Program-made: the position numbers and the translations under genes
In this document: positions 24,725 through 33,460 of the stretch, one piece after another
How positions within the stretch are numbered: the stretch's first letter is position 1
Layout of the letters: each line of letters opens with the position of its first letter
Source: Actinacidiphila glaucinigra
GTDB lineage: Bacteria; Actinomycetota; Actinomycetes; Streptomycetales; Streptomycetaceae
Direction of reading: 5' to 3'
Assembly (NCBI RefSeq): GCF_900188405.1
Contig: NZ_FZOF01000005.1
Location: forward strand, 62,001-126,000
Length of the DNA: 64,000 nt
The notes under the pieces: generated by a model
What the model was told of the DNA's origin: nothing
The model's input: only the letters and a program-made list of their open reading frames with translations
The model's database searches: none

Positions 24725-26947
24725 TCAGGGCGCCAGCAGGTTCAGCCAGGTCCCGGTCCGGACGGTGCCGTCCGCGGGCAGGCCGCGGGCGGACTGGAAG
24801 GAGCGCACCGCGGCGTCCGTCGCCGTGCCGAAGGCGCCGTCGACGGTCAGTCCCGCGCCGCGGGTGTTCAGCAGGTACTGCACGGCGGAGACCGCGGGCC
24901 CCGAGTCGCCCTGCCCCAGTGTCACGAAGACCAGCGGCTGCCAGGTCGCGGGGCCGACGACACCGTTCGAGGGCAGGCCGCGCGCGGTCTGGAAGGAGCG
25001 GACCCCGGCGGCGGTCGTGATGCCGAAGACGCCGTCCACGGCGAGCCCGACACCGCGGGCGTTCAGCAGGTACTGCAGGGCCCTGACCCGGGTGCCGCTC
25101 TGCCCCTGCTGCAGCAGGGGCCAGTCGGGCGCGGGCGTCCCGGCGCCGGTGGGGAGCGCGAACGGCAGCGGGAGCAGCAGTTGGGTGTTGCGGGCGGTCG
25201 GCGCCCCGCGCCGCAGGTCGATACCGCGGCCGACGGACTGGATGTCGTTGGCGGCCAGTTCGCGTGCCAGTGACGCGAGAGCGGCGGGGGTGCCGGTGTC
25301 CCCGCCGTACGACAGCGGCGCGTCGGCGTCGACCATGGTGGTGAAGATCGACAGGTAACCGCCGCCCTCGGCGATCTCGACGATCCGGGACTGCACGGGC
25401 CAGTCGATGTGCGAGGCCGTGTTCACCTCCCAGAAGCCGCGGCTGAGTGCGGAGGTCCAGGCGGGCTTGTGCGGGGTGATGTTGTTGGTGTGCGTGTGGC
25501 CGTCCACCATCAGTACGACGTTCGGGAAGCGCAGCAGCTTGTCGCGCAGGTCGGCACCGCTGTAGGGCGCGTCGTCGTCCGTGTTGTCCATCGAGTCGAG
25601 CGTGTGGTGGCAGCAGACGACGATCAGTTTGTCCTTGACCCCGGGCTGGGTGACGACCGTGCCGGGGCCCGTGCCGTTGGCGCGGTCCGTCTCGTAGCGG
25701 GAGCTGTTCGCCCTCAACTGCGCGTCCAGCCAATCCCACTGCGCCTCGTCGAGGGAGCCGTCCGCGCCTCCGGCCGCGTTGGTGGTGTCGAGCACGAGGA
25801 CCTGGACGAGGTCGGAGGGGCCGGAGGGTATGGCGTAGTAGGCCCGGTCGCTGCCGGAGGTGAAGCCGTGCCCCGCGGGGGTGCCGGTGGTGCGGAAGTG
25901 CTCGGCGACGAACTCGCGCCGCTCCAGCAGGCGTCGCGCGGGGTCGGCGGTGACCTTCTCGGTGTCGAGGGTGAAGTCGCCGGTGATGATGTCCGTCAGC
26001 AGCTCGATGTAGTAGGCGGGACCGTTGTCGAAGACGTCGGGGACGCCCTCGATCTGGGTGATCTTCGTCGAGCCCGTGGCGATGCTCTTGAGCGGGTCGA
26101 ACGGCAGGACGTCCGGTGCGACGTTGCCCTGCACGAGGCCGTCGTGGTTGCCGTAGGCGGCGTACCAGGGCATGCGCAGCCCGCCCGCGGTGAAGGGCCT
26201 GCGGGCGGCGGTGAGCAGACCGGCCACCAGGGGGAAGCCGGCCAGTTCGTTGTTGTCGGCGGGGCTCTGCCGGGCCTGCGGGTGCCAGTAGTGGACGTCG
26301 GTGCCGAACCGCCCGCTGCTCACGCTCTCGTCGAGGGCGAGGCTTCCGGAGTCGGGGGTGACGGTGTTGCCGTCCAGCAGGTCGATGTACCAACGGGTCT
26401 CGTTGTACTGGCAGTTGTCGACGGCGTCGCCGGTGACGACGGTGAAGGCCAGCGGCGCGCCGGTCCGCGGCCCGCGGCCGATCTGCCGGACGGCGCGGCA
26501 CATCGCGTCGGTGGTCTGGGTCGAGAGGAACTCGTGCGCGCGGTAGGCGGACTCGGTGGGGTACGAGTTGTAGTGCGGCGGGCCGTGGTCGGCCAGCCGG
26601 TCGAGGCACTCGACGCGCAGCGGTGACTGGTCGTCGACGATGTGCAGGTCGGACATCTGGGCGAAGGCGATCAGCGACCGGGTCACCGTGGGCGAGGTGA
26701 CGTTGGCCAGGTCCTTGCGGACGAGGTGGGGTTCGCCGGGTCCCGCGACGATCCCGCGGTAGCCGGACCCGAGGTCCGGGCCGCGCAGCAGCGTGCGGTC
26801 CAGGGTCGACAGGCCCGTTGCGGAACCGTCGGCGGCGGTGGTCCGTGGGGCTGCGGCCGCGAGGCCGGCGAGGCCGCCCGGGGCGACGGCGGCGGTCACC
26901 ACGCTCACGGCGGTCGCCATCAGCATTCTTCGGCGCGTCAGAGACAT
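24725..26947 (-). CDS. Tat-exported metallophosphoesterase with two C-terminal peptidoglycan-binding repeats
   Basis: A 740-residue secreted protein. The N-terminus [20 protein letters not shown] has a twin-arginine (TRRRML) signal. The calcineurin-type phosphoesterase domain (about 80-600, close to the TIGR03767 group) shows [28 protein letters not shown], a CCHHT histidine, and DGHTHTNNI, i.e. all metal ligands. Residues about 610-740 are two PG_binding_1 repeats ([20 protein letters not shown] and [20 protein letters not shown], each ending in a VDGxFGxxTxxAVRSFQ block), which should hold the enzyme on the cell wall. The repeats resemble each other closely, suggesting a recent internal duplication. 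ATG 26947 has AGGA 6 nt upstream. The phosphorylated substrate is unknown. Confidence 0.88.
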   Translation of the reverse strand: MSLTRRRMLMATAVSVVTAAVAPGGLAGLAAAAPRTTAADGSATGLSTLDRTLLRGPDLGSGYRGIVAGPGEPHLVRKDLANVTSPTVTRSLIAFAQMSDLHIVDDQSPLRVECLDRLADHGPPHYNSYPTESAYRAHEFLSTQTTDAMCRAVRQIGRGPRTGAPLAFTVVTGDAVDNCQYNETRWYIDLLDGNTVTPDSGSLALDESVSSGRFGTDVHYWHPQARQSPADNNELAGFPLVAGLLTAARRPFTAGGLRMPWYAAYGNHDGLVQGNVAPDVLPFDPLKSIATGSTKITQIEGVPDVFDNGPAYYIELLTDIITGDFTLDTEKVTADPARRLLERREFVAEHFRTTGTPAGHGFTSGSDRAYYAIPSGPSDLVQVLVLDTTNAAGGADGSLDEAQWDWLDAQLRANSSRYETDRANGTGPGTVVTQPGVKDKLIVVCCHHTLDSMDNTDDDAPYSGADLRDKLLRFPNVVLMVDGHTHTNNITPHKPAWTSALSRGFWEVNTASHIDWPVQSRIVEIAEGGGYLSIFTTMVDADAPLSYGGDTGTPAALASLARELAANDIQSVGRGIDLRRGAPTARNTQLLLPLPFALPTGAGTPAPDWPLLQQGQSGTRVRALQYLLNARGVGLAVDGVFGITTAAGVRSFQTARGLPSNGVVGPATWQPLVFVTLGQGDSGPAVSAVQYLLNTRGAGLTVDGAFGTATDAAVRSFQSARGLPADGTVRTGTWLNLLAP

Positions 26948-27159
26948 TCCGCATCCTGTTCGGTCGTCGGCGCCGTGCGCGGGCAGCACGGCATGGCGAG
27001 GGGGGACGAGGGAGGCACGCGAAACACCCGGTCGTGGAGCGCGGTACCGGGCCCGCCAAGCCTGGCAAAGGGAGGGTCCGGTCCGCAAGGAGTGGTTCAG
27101 CCACTCATCCACTTTGTCGCTCAGCCACTTGCCCGGTGGTGGCCGGCGGCGGCAACGAC

Positions 27160-27201
27160 GCGACCCCGTACGGGCCTTGGGGCGCGGCCGTACGGGGTCG
27201 C
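27160..27201 (-). terminator. Hairpin terminator of the SGNH esterase gene
   Basis: Perfect 14-bp arms GCGACCCCGTACGG and CCGTACGGGGTCGC, about 57 bases beyond the esterase stop. Confidence 0.8.
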
Positions 27202-27258
27202 CGAAGGGACTGGAGGGGGCCGGAGGGGCCGGCCCACCGGGGTGCGGGGAGGCGGCGG

Positions 27259-28053
27259 TCAGCTGTTGGCGTTCAGGACGGGGTAGTAGCCGCTCGAGTG
27301 GCCCCTGGCGGTGGGGTGGTAGGACTCCCAGCTCGGCGAGACGACCAGGGAGTGCAACCAGTCGTCGCCCGAGCAGAGTTCATGGCCGTTGAAGGTCCCC
27401 CGGACGTCGCCGAAGACGAAGCCGTGGGCCGCGGCCCGGGCGGCGATGACACCGTCGAGGACGTCCGCGGCCTCGTCGATCTTGCGGTGCTTGGTGTCGG
27501 AGAGTCCGACGCACAGGACGTTCAGGGTGTACACGCGGGGATAACCGAGGACGACGACCTTGGCGTTGGGGGCTTTGGCGCGGATCGCGTTGTAGGTGGC
27601 GTCCAGCCGGGCGGGGAGGGTGTTGCGGGCGTAGGTCTCCGCTTGGTTGACCCGGTTGACGCAGTCGGTGTCGGAACCCACCACACAGGTCGTCATGACG
27701 TCGGAGAAGCCGGCGTCGTTGCCGCCGATGGTGAGCGAGACCAGACCGGTGGAGGCGTTCAGCGGGCCGAGCTGGCCGTTCGTCACATCTGTGGTCACCG
27801 CACCCGAGCAGGAGGTGTCGGCGAAGGAGGAGGGGGCGTGGGCGTTCTTCCACAGGTACGGGTAGGCGCTGAAACTCCGGTGGCAACTGCCGCTCGCGCT
27901 GTCGTAGTTGCCCGCGCCGTTGCCGGCGGAGTACGAGTCCCCCAGCGCGACGTAGGCGGGCCCGGCGGCGTGCGCCGGGGTGGTCCACAACAGGCCGAAG
28001 GCCAGGGTGACGATCAGGGTGGTCAGGGCCGACAACGACGTGGTGCGTCTCAC
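27259..28053 (-). CDS. Secreted SGNH-family esterase/lipase
   Basis: A 264-residue exported esterase. The signal peptide [20 protein letters not shown] ends at a PAHAAG cleavage site. SGNH blocks: nucleophile Ser in ALGDSYSAG, oxyanion Asn in TIGGNDAGF, and catalytic His in [10 protein letters not shown] near the C-terminus. Six cysteines ([22 protein letters not shown] and later pairs) suggest three disulfides, as in the well-studied Streptomyces extracellular lipases such as SCO7513. Gene order esterase, AraC-type regulator and gap resembles the SCO7513-7511 region as I remember it. GTG 28053 is preceded by GGGAGG with about 4-5 nt spacing. Confidence 0.92.
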   Translation of the reverse strand: MRRTTSLSALTTLIVTLAFGLLWTTPAHAAGPAYVALGDSYSAGNGAGNYDSASGSCHRSFSAYPYLWKNAHAPSSFADTSCSGAVTTDVTNGQLGPLNASTGLVSLTIGGNDAGFSDVMTTCVVGSDTDCVNRVNQAETYARNTLPARLDATYNAIRAKAPNAKVVVLGYPRVYTLNVLCVGLSDTKHRKIDEAADVLDGVIAARAAAHGFVFGDVRGTFNGHELCSGDDWLHSLVVSPSWESYHPTARGHSSGYYPVLNANS

Positions 28054-28272
28054 GGAACCTCCCTGGACGGGAAACTGACTACCACTTGGTAACCCCGGAG
28101 CCGGTCCGAGGGGAAGTGTCCATGACAATGGAATGTTAAAATTTCTTCGCGCGTAGATCTCCTGTTCGGCTCCCCGCCGCCCCAGGGGCGGGGCGGCGCC
28201 GGGCGGCCGATGGCAGGATGCTTGCGGTAGTGCCCGGACACGCCACCGGGTGGGAGAGCAGAAGGAGACCCG

Positions 28273-29223
28273 TTGAGCCGCGGGAAGAACCATCACGTCG
28301 CCGTGCTCGTCCTGGAGGGCGCCAAGCCGCTCGACGTCGGGATCCCGGCGCAGGTGTTCTCCAGCCGGCCGAGCATGCCCTACGAGGTGCGGGTGTGCGG
28401 CGCCGCACCCGGGCTGGTGACCGGCGGCGACGGGCTGTCGTACCACGTGGCGGAGGGGCTGGAGGCGTTCGAGGACGCCGACACCGTCTTCATCCCCGGC
28501 TACCGGGAGCCCGCCGGCACCGAACCCCCGGCGGCCGTGGTCGGCGCGCTGATGGCGGCCCACGAACGCGGGACCCGCCTCGCGGCCATCTCCACCGGGG
28601 CGTTCGCGCTGGCGGCGACCGGCCTGCTCGACGGCAAGCGGGCCACGACCCACTGGCACTACACCAAGGCCCTCGCCGAGCGGCATCCGCTGGTACGGGT
28701 GGACGAGAACGTGCTGTTCGTGGACGAGGGCGACGTGCTCACCTCGGCCGGAGCGGCGTCCGGCATCGACCTGTGCCTGCACCTGGTGCGACGCGACCAC
28801 GGTGTCGGGCTGTCCAACCACGTGGCGCGGCGGCTGGTGGCGGCGCCCTACCGCAGCGGCGGCCAGGCCCAGTACGTCCCCCGGAGCGTGCCCGAGCCGC
28901 TCGGCGACCTGTTCGCGGGCACTCGCGAGTGGGCGCTGGCACACCTCGCCGAACCGCTCACGCTCGACACCCTCGCCCGCAACGCCCGGGTGTCGGCCCG
29001 CACCTTCTCACGGCGCTTCGTGGAGGACACCGGCTACACCCCGATGCAGTGGGTGCTCCGCGCCCGCGTCGACCTCGCCCGCGAACTGCTGGAACGCACC
29101 GAGCTGGGCGTGGAGCAGATCGCCGACCGCGTCGGCCTCGGCACCGGCGCCAACCTGCGCCTGCACTTCCACCGCATCCTCGGCACCTCCCCGACGGAGT
29201 ACCGGAACACCTTCTCCGCCTGA
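28273..29223 (+). CDS. GlxA-family transcriptional regulator (DJ-1/PfpI + AraC)
   Basis: A 316-residue regulator with an N-terminal DJ-1/PfpI-like domain (about 8-180) and a C-terminal AraC double helix-turn-helix (about 210-316: LDTLARNARVSARTFSRRFV and IADRVGLGTGANLRLHFHRI). In the DJ-1 part the usual nucleophile cysteine position reads AISTGAFALAATG, i.e. Thr/Gly instead of Cys, so it is a sensor rather than an enzyme. TTG start at 28273 with GAAGGAG 5 nt upstream. It is followed 125 bp later by a GAPDH gene, and that gap holds a 33-bp-spaced direct repeat, so it probably controls gap expression. The effector is unknown. Confidence 0.9.
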   Translation: MSRGKNHHVAVLVLEGAKPLDVGIPAQVFSSRPSMPYEVRVCGAAPGLVTGGDGLSYHVAEGLEAFEDADTVFIPGYREPAGTEPPAAVVGALMAAHERGTRLAAISTGAFALAATGLLDGKRATTHWHYTKALAERHPLVRVDENVLFVDEGDVLTSAGAASGIDLCLHLVRRDHGVGLSNHVARRLVAAPYRSGGQAQYVPRSVPEPLGDLFAGTREWALAHLAEPLTLDTLARNARVSARTFSRRFVEDTGYTPMQWVLRARVDLARELLERTELGVEQIADRVGLGTGANLRLHFHRILGTSPTEYRNTFSA

Positions 29224-29225
29224 GT

Positions 29226-29273
29226 GGCGGGATCCTTGCGGACCATGGCGAAAGGTCTGGCGAGATCCTTGCG
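29226..29273 (+). promoter_or_regulatory. Direct repeats (AraC-type operator) in front of gap
   Basis: GGCGGGATCCTTGCG (29226-29240) and GGCGAGATCCTTGCG (29259-29273) differ at one base and start exactly 33 bp apart, three helical turns. This is the layout used by AraC/XylS regulators to bind as dimers on one face of DNA. They lie between the GlxA-type gene stop and the GAPDH start. Confidence 0.7.
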
Positions 29274-29348
29274 CATGCTGTCGTTCAGGCCACTGCCGAA
29301 GCGGCGCCCCGCTGCGGAGCATGGAGGCGGCAACGAAAGGAACCCCCC

Positions 29349-30347
29349 ATGACCCGCATCGCCGTCAACGGATTCGGCCGCATCGGACGCAACACCCTCC
29401 GCGCCCTCGTCGAGCGGGGCAGCGACCTCGAAGTGGTCGCCGTCAACGACCTCACCGCGCCCGAGTCCCTCGCGCACCTGCTCAAGTTCGACAGCTCGCT
29501 CGGCCGGCTGGGCCGCACCGTCGAGGTGGACGGCTCCGATCTGGTCGTCGACGGCCGCCGGATCAAGGTGCTCGCCGAGCGCGAGCCTGCCAAGCTGCCG
29601 TGGGCCGAACTGGGCGTCGACGTCGTGCTGGAGTCCACCGGCCGCTTCACCTCGGCGGAGGCCGCCCGCGCGCACCTGACCGCCGGCGCCAAGCGGGTCC
29701 TGGTCAGCGCCCCCTCCGACGGCGCGGACGTCACCCTCGCGTACGGCGTCAACACCGACGAGTACGACCCGGCCCGGCACGTCATCGTCTCGAACGCCTC
29801 GTGCACCACGAACGCCCTGGCCCCGCTCGCTTCCGTACTGGACGACCTGGCCGGCATCGAGCACGGCTTCATGACTACGGTGCACGCCTACACCCAGGAG
29901 CAGAACCTCCAGGACGGCCCGCACCGCGACATGCGCCGCGCCCGTGCCGCCGGCGTGAACATCGTCCCCACCACCACCGGGGCCGCCAAGGCCATCGGCA
30001 AGGTGCTGCCGAACCTCGACGGCAAGCTCTCGGGCGACTCGATCCGTGTGCCCGTACCGGTGGGCTCGATCGTCGAGCTCAACACCACGGTCTCCCGCGA
30101 GGTCACCCTCGAGCAGGTGCTGGACGCCTACCGCGCCGCCGCCGACGGCAAGCTGAAGGGCGTCCTCGACTACGCCACCGAGCCGCTGGTCTCCAGCGAC
30201 ATCACCGGCCACCCGGCCTCGTCGATCTTCGACGCCGCCCTCACCCGCGTCGAGGGCCGCCACATCAAGGTCGTGGCCTGGTACGACAACGAGTGGGGCT
30301 TCTCCAACCGCGTCGTCGACACCCTCGAACTCCTCGCCCGCGCCTGA
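29349..30347 (+). CDS. gap: Glyceraldehyde-3-phosphate dehydrogenase, type I
   Basis: A 332-residue NAD-dependent glycolytic dehydrogenase with the NAD-binding VNGFGRIGRNTLR at 6-18, the active-site SNASCTTNALAPL with Cys152, the base His in HAYTQEQNLQD, and the conserved WYDNEWGFSNRVVD near the C-terminus. Length and spacing are normal. Streptomyces usually has a housekeeping gap next to pgk and tpi. This copy has neither, and instead follows a GlxA-type regulator and a direct-repeat operator, so it is likely the secondary, conditionally expressed enzyme (gap2, SCO7511-like). AAAGGA precedes ATG 29349 by about 8 nt. A perfect hairpin ends the unit. Confidence 0.95.
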   Translation: MTRIAVNGFGRIGRNTLRALVERGSDLEVVAVNDLTAPESLAHLLKFDSSLGRLGRTVEVDGSDLVVDGRRIKVLAEREPAKLPWAELGVDVVLESTGRFTSAEAARAHLTAGAKRVLVSAPSDGADVTLAYGVNTDEYDPARHVIVSNASCTTNALAPLASVLDDLAGIEHGFMTTVHAYTQEQNLQDGPHRDMRRARAAGVNIVPTTTGAAKAIGKVLPNLDGKLSGDSIRVPVPVGSIVELNTTVSREVTLEQVLDAYRAAADGKLKGVLDYATEPLVSSDITGHPASSIFDAALTRVEGRHIKVVAWYDNEWGFSNRVVDTLELLARA

Positions 30348-30355
30348 CAGTCGTC

Positions 30356-30390
30356 GCCCGGGGGCCGGCCGAAGGTGCCGGCCCCCGGGC
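30356..30390 (+). terminator. Hairpin terminator of gap
   Basis: Perfect 14-bp arms GCCCGGGGGCCGGC and GCCGGCCCCCGGGC. Confidence 0.85.
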
Positions 30391-30412
30391 CACGGGGATA
30401 GGATCACGCGCC

Positions 30413-30751
30413 GTGGCGACCCCGGGCTTCATCGACTGCTGCGGCGGGCCGGACCTCGTGTGGGTGCGGACGCTGTACGAGTCCCACCACGACCAGGAGT
30501 CCCTGCTGCGCTGCGCGGCCTGCCGCACCTTCTGGTTCCACCGCTTCCACGAGTTCCCCGACTGGTCGGGCGGCGGCGACGATCTGACGACCTGGTACAC
30601 CCGGCTCACCACCGACGAGGGCGAGCGCCTCCGCGACGCCGCCGAGCCCACCGCCGTGGACCTCTCCTTCCTCGGGACGCGCCCGAGCTGGATGGACGAC
30701 GCCCGCGGCTCCCGCCGGGTCGACGGCGCTCCGGACCACCCCCACGGCTGA
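30413..30751 (+). CDS. Small cysteine-containing hypothetical protein
   Basis: A 112-residue soluble protein starting VATPGFIDCCGGPDLVWVRT. Two Cys pairs (DCCGG and LRCAACRTFWF) spaced about 28 residues apart could bind zinc, and the aromatic HRFHEFPDWSGGGDDLTTWY segment looks like a conserved surface. I do not recognise a named family. GTG start at 30413 with GGGGATAGGA upstream. It follows the gap terminator and faces the alpha/beta hydrolase gene. Codon bias (G/C at third positions) supports coding. An imperfect GC-rich palindrome around 30785-30825 may end it. Confidence 0.65.
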   Translation: MATPGFIDCCGGPDLVWVRTLYESHHDQESLLRCAACRTFWFHRFHEFPDWSGGGDDLTTWYTRLTTDEGERLRDAAEPTAVDLSFLGTRPSWMDDARGSRRVDGAPDHPHG

Positions 30752-30842
30752 GCGGCCCGGCCACGGGCAGCGGGGACGACGGACCGCAGCGGCGCCGCAT
30801 CCGGATCTCCGGACACGGCGCCGGGGGCGGCCCGCGCGGCCG

Positions 30843-32276
30843 TCAGCGTCCGAGCAGGAAGTCGTGGACCGCCCGGCGGCCCTCGTCGCTCGCGGCGCGG
30901 CTCTGGACGGAGTGGGCGACGCCGGCGACCACGACGACCCGGGCCCACGGGGTCAGCTTCTTCTGGGCGTACACCCATTCCACGGGTGTCGACAGGTCCC
31001 GGTCGCCGCCGAGCAGCAGCACCGGGACGCCGGGGAGGCGGCGGTGCGCGGCGGGCAGGGGCGGGGCGGGGGTGCGGGGCCAGTCGAGGCAGCTGAGCAT
31101 GGAGCCGAGCCCGGTCGCCGTGGCGGCGTCGAAGGGGCCGTGGTCGGCCGGGGTGAGTTCGGCGCCCGCCTTCTCCAGCGCGGCGCGGCGGCCTGCGACC
31201 GGGGCGTCCGACCGGCCCCAGGGGTAGCGGCCGTCGAGGCACAGCGTCGAGGCGTGGAGTCCCTGGCTGAGCTCCTCCGCGCTCGCCGCGCTGCCCTGCC
31301 GTACGCCCTGGATGAGGCCGCCCAGCAGTCCGGGGTCCCCCTCGGCGGCCTGGTGGAGGGCGTCGATCATCTCCGCGTAGTCCGGGTCGACGAACCCCCA
31401 GGTGGTCACGGCGTCCAGCACGTCGACCCCGTTGTCGTAGGTGTCCACGACCTCGGCGAGGTCGGCCGCCGGGTCCGTGGTGCAGCCGATGCTCTCGCAC
31501 GCCTCCGTCAGCACGCGTGGCGCGGCCCGCATGGCGGCGAGGTCCATCGGGTCGTAACCGGTCTGCGGCACCACCGAGTCCAGCACCAACCGGGCCACGC
31601 GCCCGGGGTGGGCGAGGGCGTACCGCTCGGCGGTGTACGTGCCGTACGAGACCCCGTCGAGGGTCAGCTTCCGCACGCCCAGTGCGCGGCGGAGCAGTTC
31701 CAGGTCGGCGACCGTGTCGCCGGTGCTGTAGAAGCGGCGGTCGGTGCCGATGGCCGCGGCGCAGTCCCGCACCGCGCCCGCGGTGGGCGGTGTGAGGTCG
31801 GACGACCCCATCTGGGCCTGCAGTTCGGGGCACTGCAGGGCGTTGCCGCCGGTGCCTCGCTGGTCGATCATGACGAGGCGGTAGTCCTTCAGCACCGGCT
31901 CCATGGCCTTGGCGATCCGTTCCACGAAGGGGACGCCCGGCTGCCCGGGGCCGCCCGTCAGGAACAGCAGGACCCCCTTGGGAGCGTTCGCGTTGTCCCC
32001 CATGGCGACCTTCAGGCCCAGCCGGCCCCGCACCGCGCCGCTGTGGTCGAGCGGAACTGTCAGCGTGGCGCAGCTGAAGCCCTCCAGGCCGGGGCACGCC
32101 GCGGTGCCGGAGAGCCCCCCGCTCCCCCCGGACGGCCCCGCGGCGCCCCGGTCCTGGGCCGACGACGTACAGGTGCCCGACACCATCAGCAGGCCGGCGG
32201 CGGCCAGCGCCACCGCCGCGCGCGCTCCGGACCTCCGCGTCCCCCGTGCCTTTCCGGATCTGCGCATCGCCCGCAT
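30843..32276 (-). CDS. Exported alpha/beta-hydrolase (tripeptidyl aminopeptidase/proline iminopeptidase type)
   Basis: About 477 residues with an N-terminal signal or lipoprotein-like sequence (RSGARAAVALAAAGLLMVSG, then TCTSSAQDRG; the Cys at the end could be lipidated). The hydrolase has the oxyanion loop LLFLTGGPGQPGVPF, Ser nucleophile in DGVSYGTYTAERY, Asp in LLGGDRDLSTPVEW, and His in VAGVAHSVQS. The C-terminal TAP-type lid fits the streptomycete SlpD/SlpE secreted aminopeptidases, which remove tripeptides or dipeptides from peptides outside the cell. Start is uncertain: ATG 32276, 32267 and 32330 are all in frame; 32276 leaves a normal signal length. It diverges from the ArsR-like regulator at 32426. 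Confidence 0.85.
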   Translation of the reverse strand: MRAMRRSGKARGTRRSGARAAVALAAAGLLMVSGTCTSSAQDRGAAGPSGGSGGLSGTAACPGLEGFSCATLTVPLDHSGAVRGRLGLKVAMGDNANAPKGVLLFLTGGPGQPGVPFVERIAKAMEPVLKDYRLVMIDQRGTGGNALQCPELQAQMGSSDLTPPTAGAVRDCAAAIGTDRRFYSTGDTVADLELLRRALGVRKLTLDGVSYGTYTAERYALAHPGRVARLVLDSVVPQTGYDPMDLAAMRAAPRVLTEACESIGCTTDPAADLAEVVDTYDNGVDVLDAVTTWGFVDPDYAEMIDALHQAAEGDPGLLGGLIQGVRQGSAASAEELSQGLHASTLCLDGRYPWGRSDAPVAGRRAALEKAGAELTPADHGPFDAATATGLGSMLSCLDWPRTPAPPLPAAHRRLPGVPVLLLGGDRDLSTPVEWVYAQKKLTPWARVVVVAGVAHSVQSRAASDEGRRAVHDFLLGR

Positions 32277-32425
32277 CGCACGTACCCCCGCCTTCCGGTG
32301 TTCTCCGTGCCCCTGTCGTCCGTCGGCCATCAGACTGCGCCAACAGGGCTCGCCACGGCGAGACTCCGTGCCACGATTCGAGCACGTTCGAAAGCAACCC
32401 GGGGCAAGGGGCGGCAGGCAGAAGG

Positions 32426-33412
32426 ATGATCGAACTCACCGTGGACGCGGCCGGGCTGGCACGCTCCCGCTTCGTGGTCTCGCCGCTGCACGAGGTCGCG
32501 GCGACGTTGCTGCCCTGGGGTCTGCGCCCGGACCCGGAGGCCGATCCATGGGTGACCCGCGCCCGTCGTGTGCTGCGTCGCGCGCGGCTGCCGCTGCTGT
32601 CGGAACTGGCGCTCGACGGCGGCGGCTACCTGCCGGACTTCCTCAGCCCGCATCCGTCCGGCCCCTCGCCCACCGTCGAGGAGGAACTGGACCGGGTCCG
32701 TGCCACGCCGCCCGGCCGGGTCCTCGACGAACTGGAGGCGTTACGCAACGGCCGCCCCTGCAACGGGCTGGCCGGAGCGGAGCTGCCGCCCGGAGTGCGG
32801 CGCGCGATGGCGCGGGGCGGCGGACACGTCGCCCGGCAGGTCGCGGAGGAGCTGCGGCGGTACTGGGAGCTCGCCTTCGCCCCGCACTGGCCCGACGCGA
32901 AGGCCGCGCTCGACGCGGAGGTCGACCGCTGCGCGGGGGTGCTGGCCCGGCAGGGCGCCGCGGGGCTGTTCAACTCGCTGCACCCGGGGATCCGGTGGGC
33001 CGACGGCACGCTGCGCGTCGACAGCCGCTTCACGGTGGGGATCCCCGTTCCCCTGGTGATCGTGGTGCCGTCGCTGGTGGCGACGGGGCCGGCGGTGGTC
33101 GTGGACCCGGTGCCCGGCGGGCGGCGGCCGCCGATGGTGGCCTATCCGGTGCGGGACCGGCCCGTCGCTCCGGTGCCCCCGTCGGCCGAGCTGGCCGGGC
33201 TGCTCGGTCCCACCCGCGCGGGACTCCTCGGGGCGCTGGCGCTGCCGGCGTCCACCACGCAGCTCGCGGCGCGCCACTTCCTCAGTGCGGCGACGGTCTC
33301 GTACCACCTGGGCGTGCTGCACCGGGCCGGGCTGGTGACCCGTACCCGGTCGGGGCGGACGGTGCTGTACCGGCGTACACCCGCCGGATCACGTCTGGCG
33401 GGCAGGAGCTGA
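32426..33412 (+). CDS. ArsR/HTH-type regulator (DUF5937-like N-terminus) with a TTA codon
   Basis: A 328-residue protein. The first 230 residues resemble the DUF5937 region found in front of winged helices. The last 80 form an ArsR-like winged helix (GLLGALALPASTTQLAARHF, LSAATVSYHLGVLHRAGLV, then the wing TRTRSGRTVLYRRT). Leu106 is encoded by TTA (32741-32743), the only in-frame TTA I noticed in the window, so translation should depend on the bldA leucyl-tRNA and be delayed to development or late growth. It faces the MFS exporter gene across a strong terminator and diverges from the alpha/beta hydrolase; either could be its target. ATG 32426 sits directly after AGAAGG, unusually close. Confidence 0.82.
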   Translation: MIELTVDAAGLARSRFVVSPLHEVAATLLPWGLRPDPEADPWVTRARRVLRRARLPLLSELALDGGGYLPDFLSPHPSGPSPTVEEELDRVRATPPGRVLDELEALRNGRPCNGLAGAELPPGVRRAMARGGGHVARQVAEELRRYWELAFAPHWPDAKAALDAEVDRCAGVLARQGAAGLFNSLHPGIRWADGTLRVDSRFTVGIPVPLVIVVPSLVATGPAVVVDPVPGGRRPPMVAYPVRDRPVAPVPPSAELAGLLGPTRAGLLGALALPASTTQLAARHFLSAATVSYHLGVLHRAGLVTRTRSGRTVLYRRTPAGSRLAGRS

Positions 33413-33417
33413 TGCCG

Positions 33418-33453
33418 GTGCCCCCGGCCCGCACCACGGCGGGCCGGGGGCAC
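33418..33453. terminator. Bidirectional hairpin terminator
   Basis: Perfect 15-bp arms GTGCCCCCGGCCCGC and GCGGGCCGGGGGCAC with a 6-nt loop, in the convergent gap of the ArsR-like and MFS genes. Confidence 0.85.
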
Positions 33454-33460
33454 GGACCGG

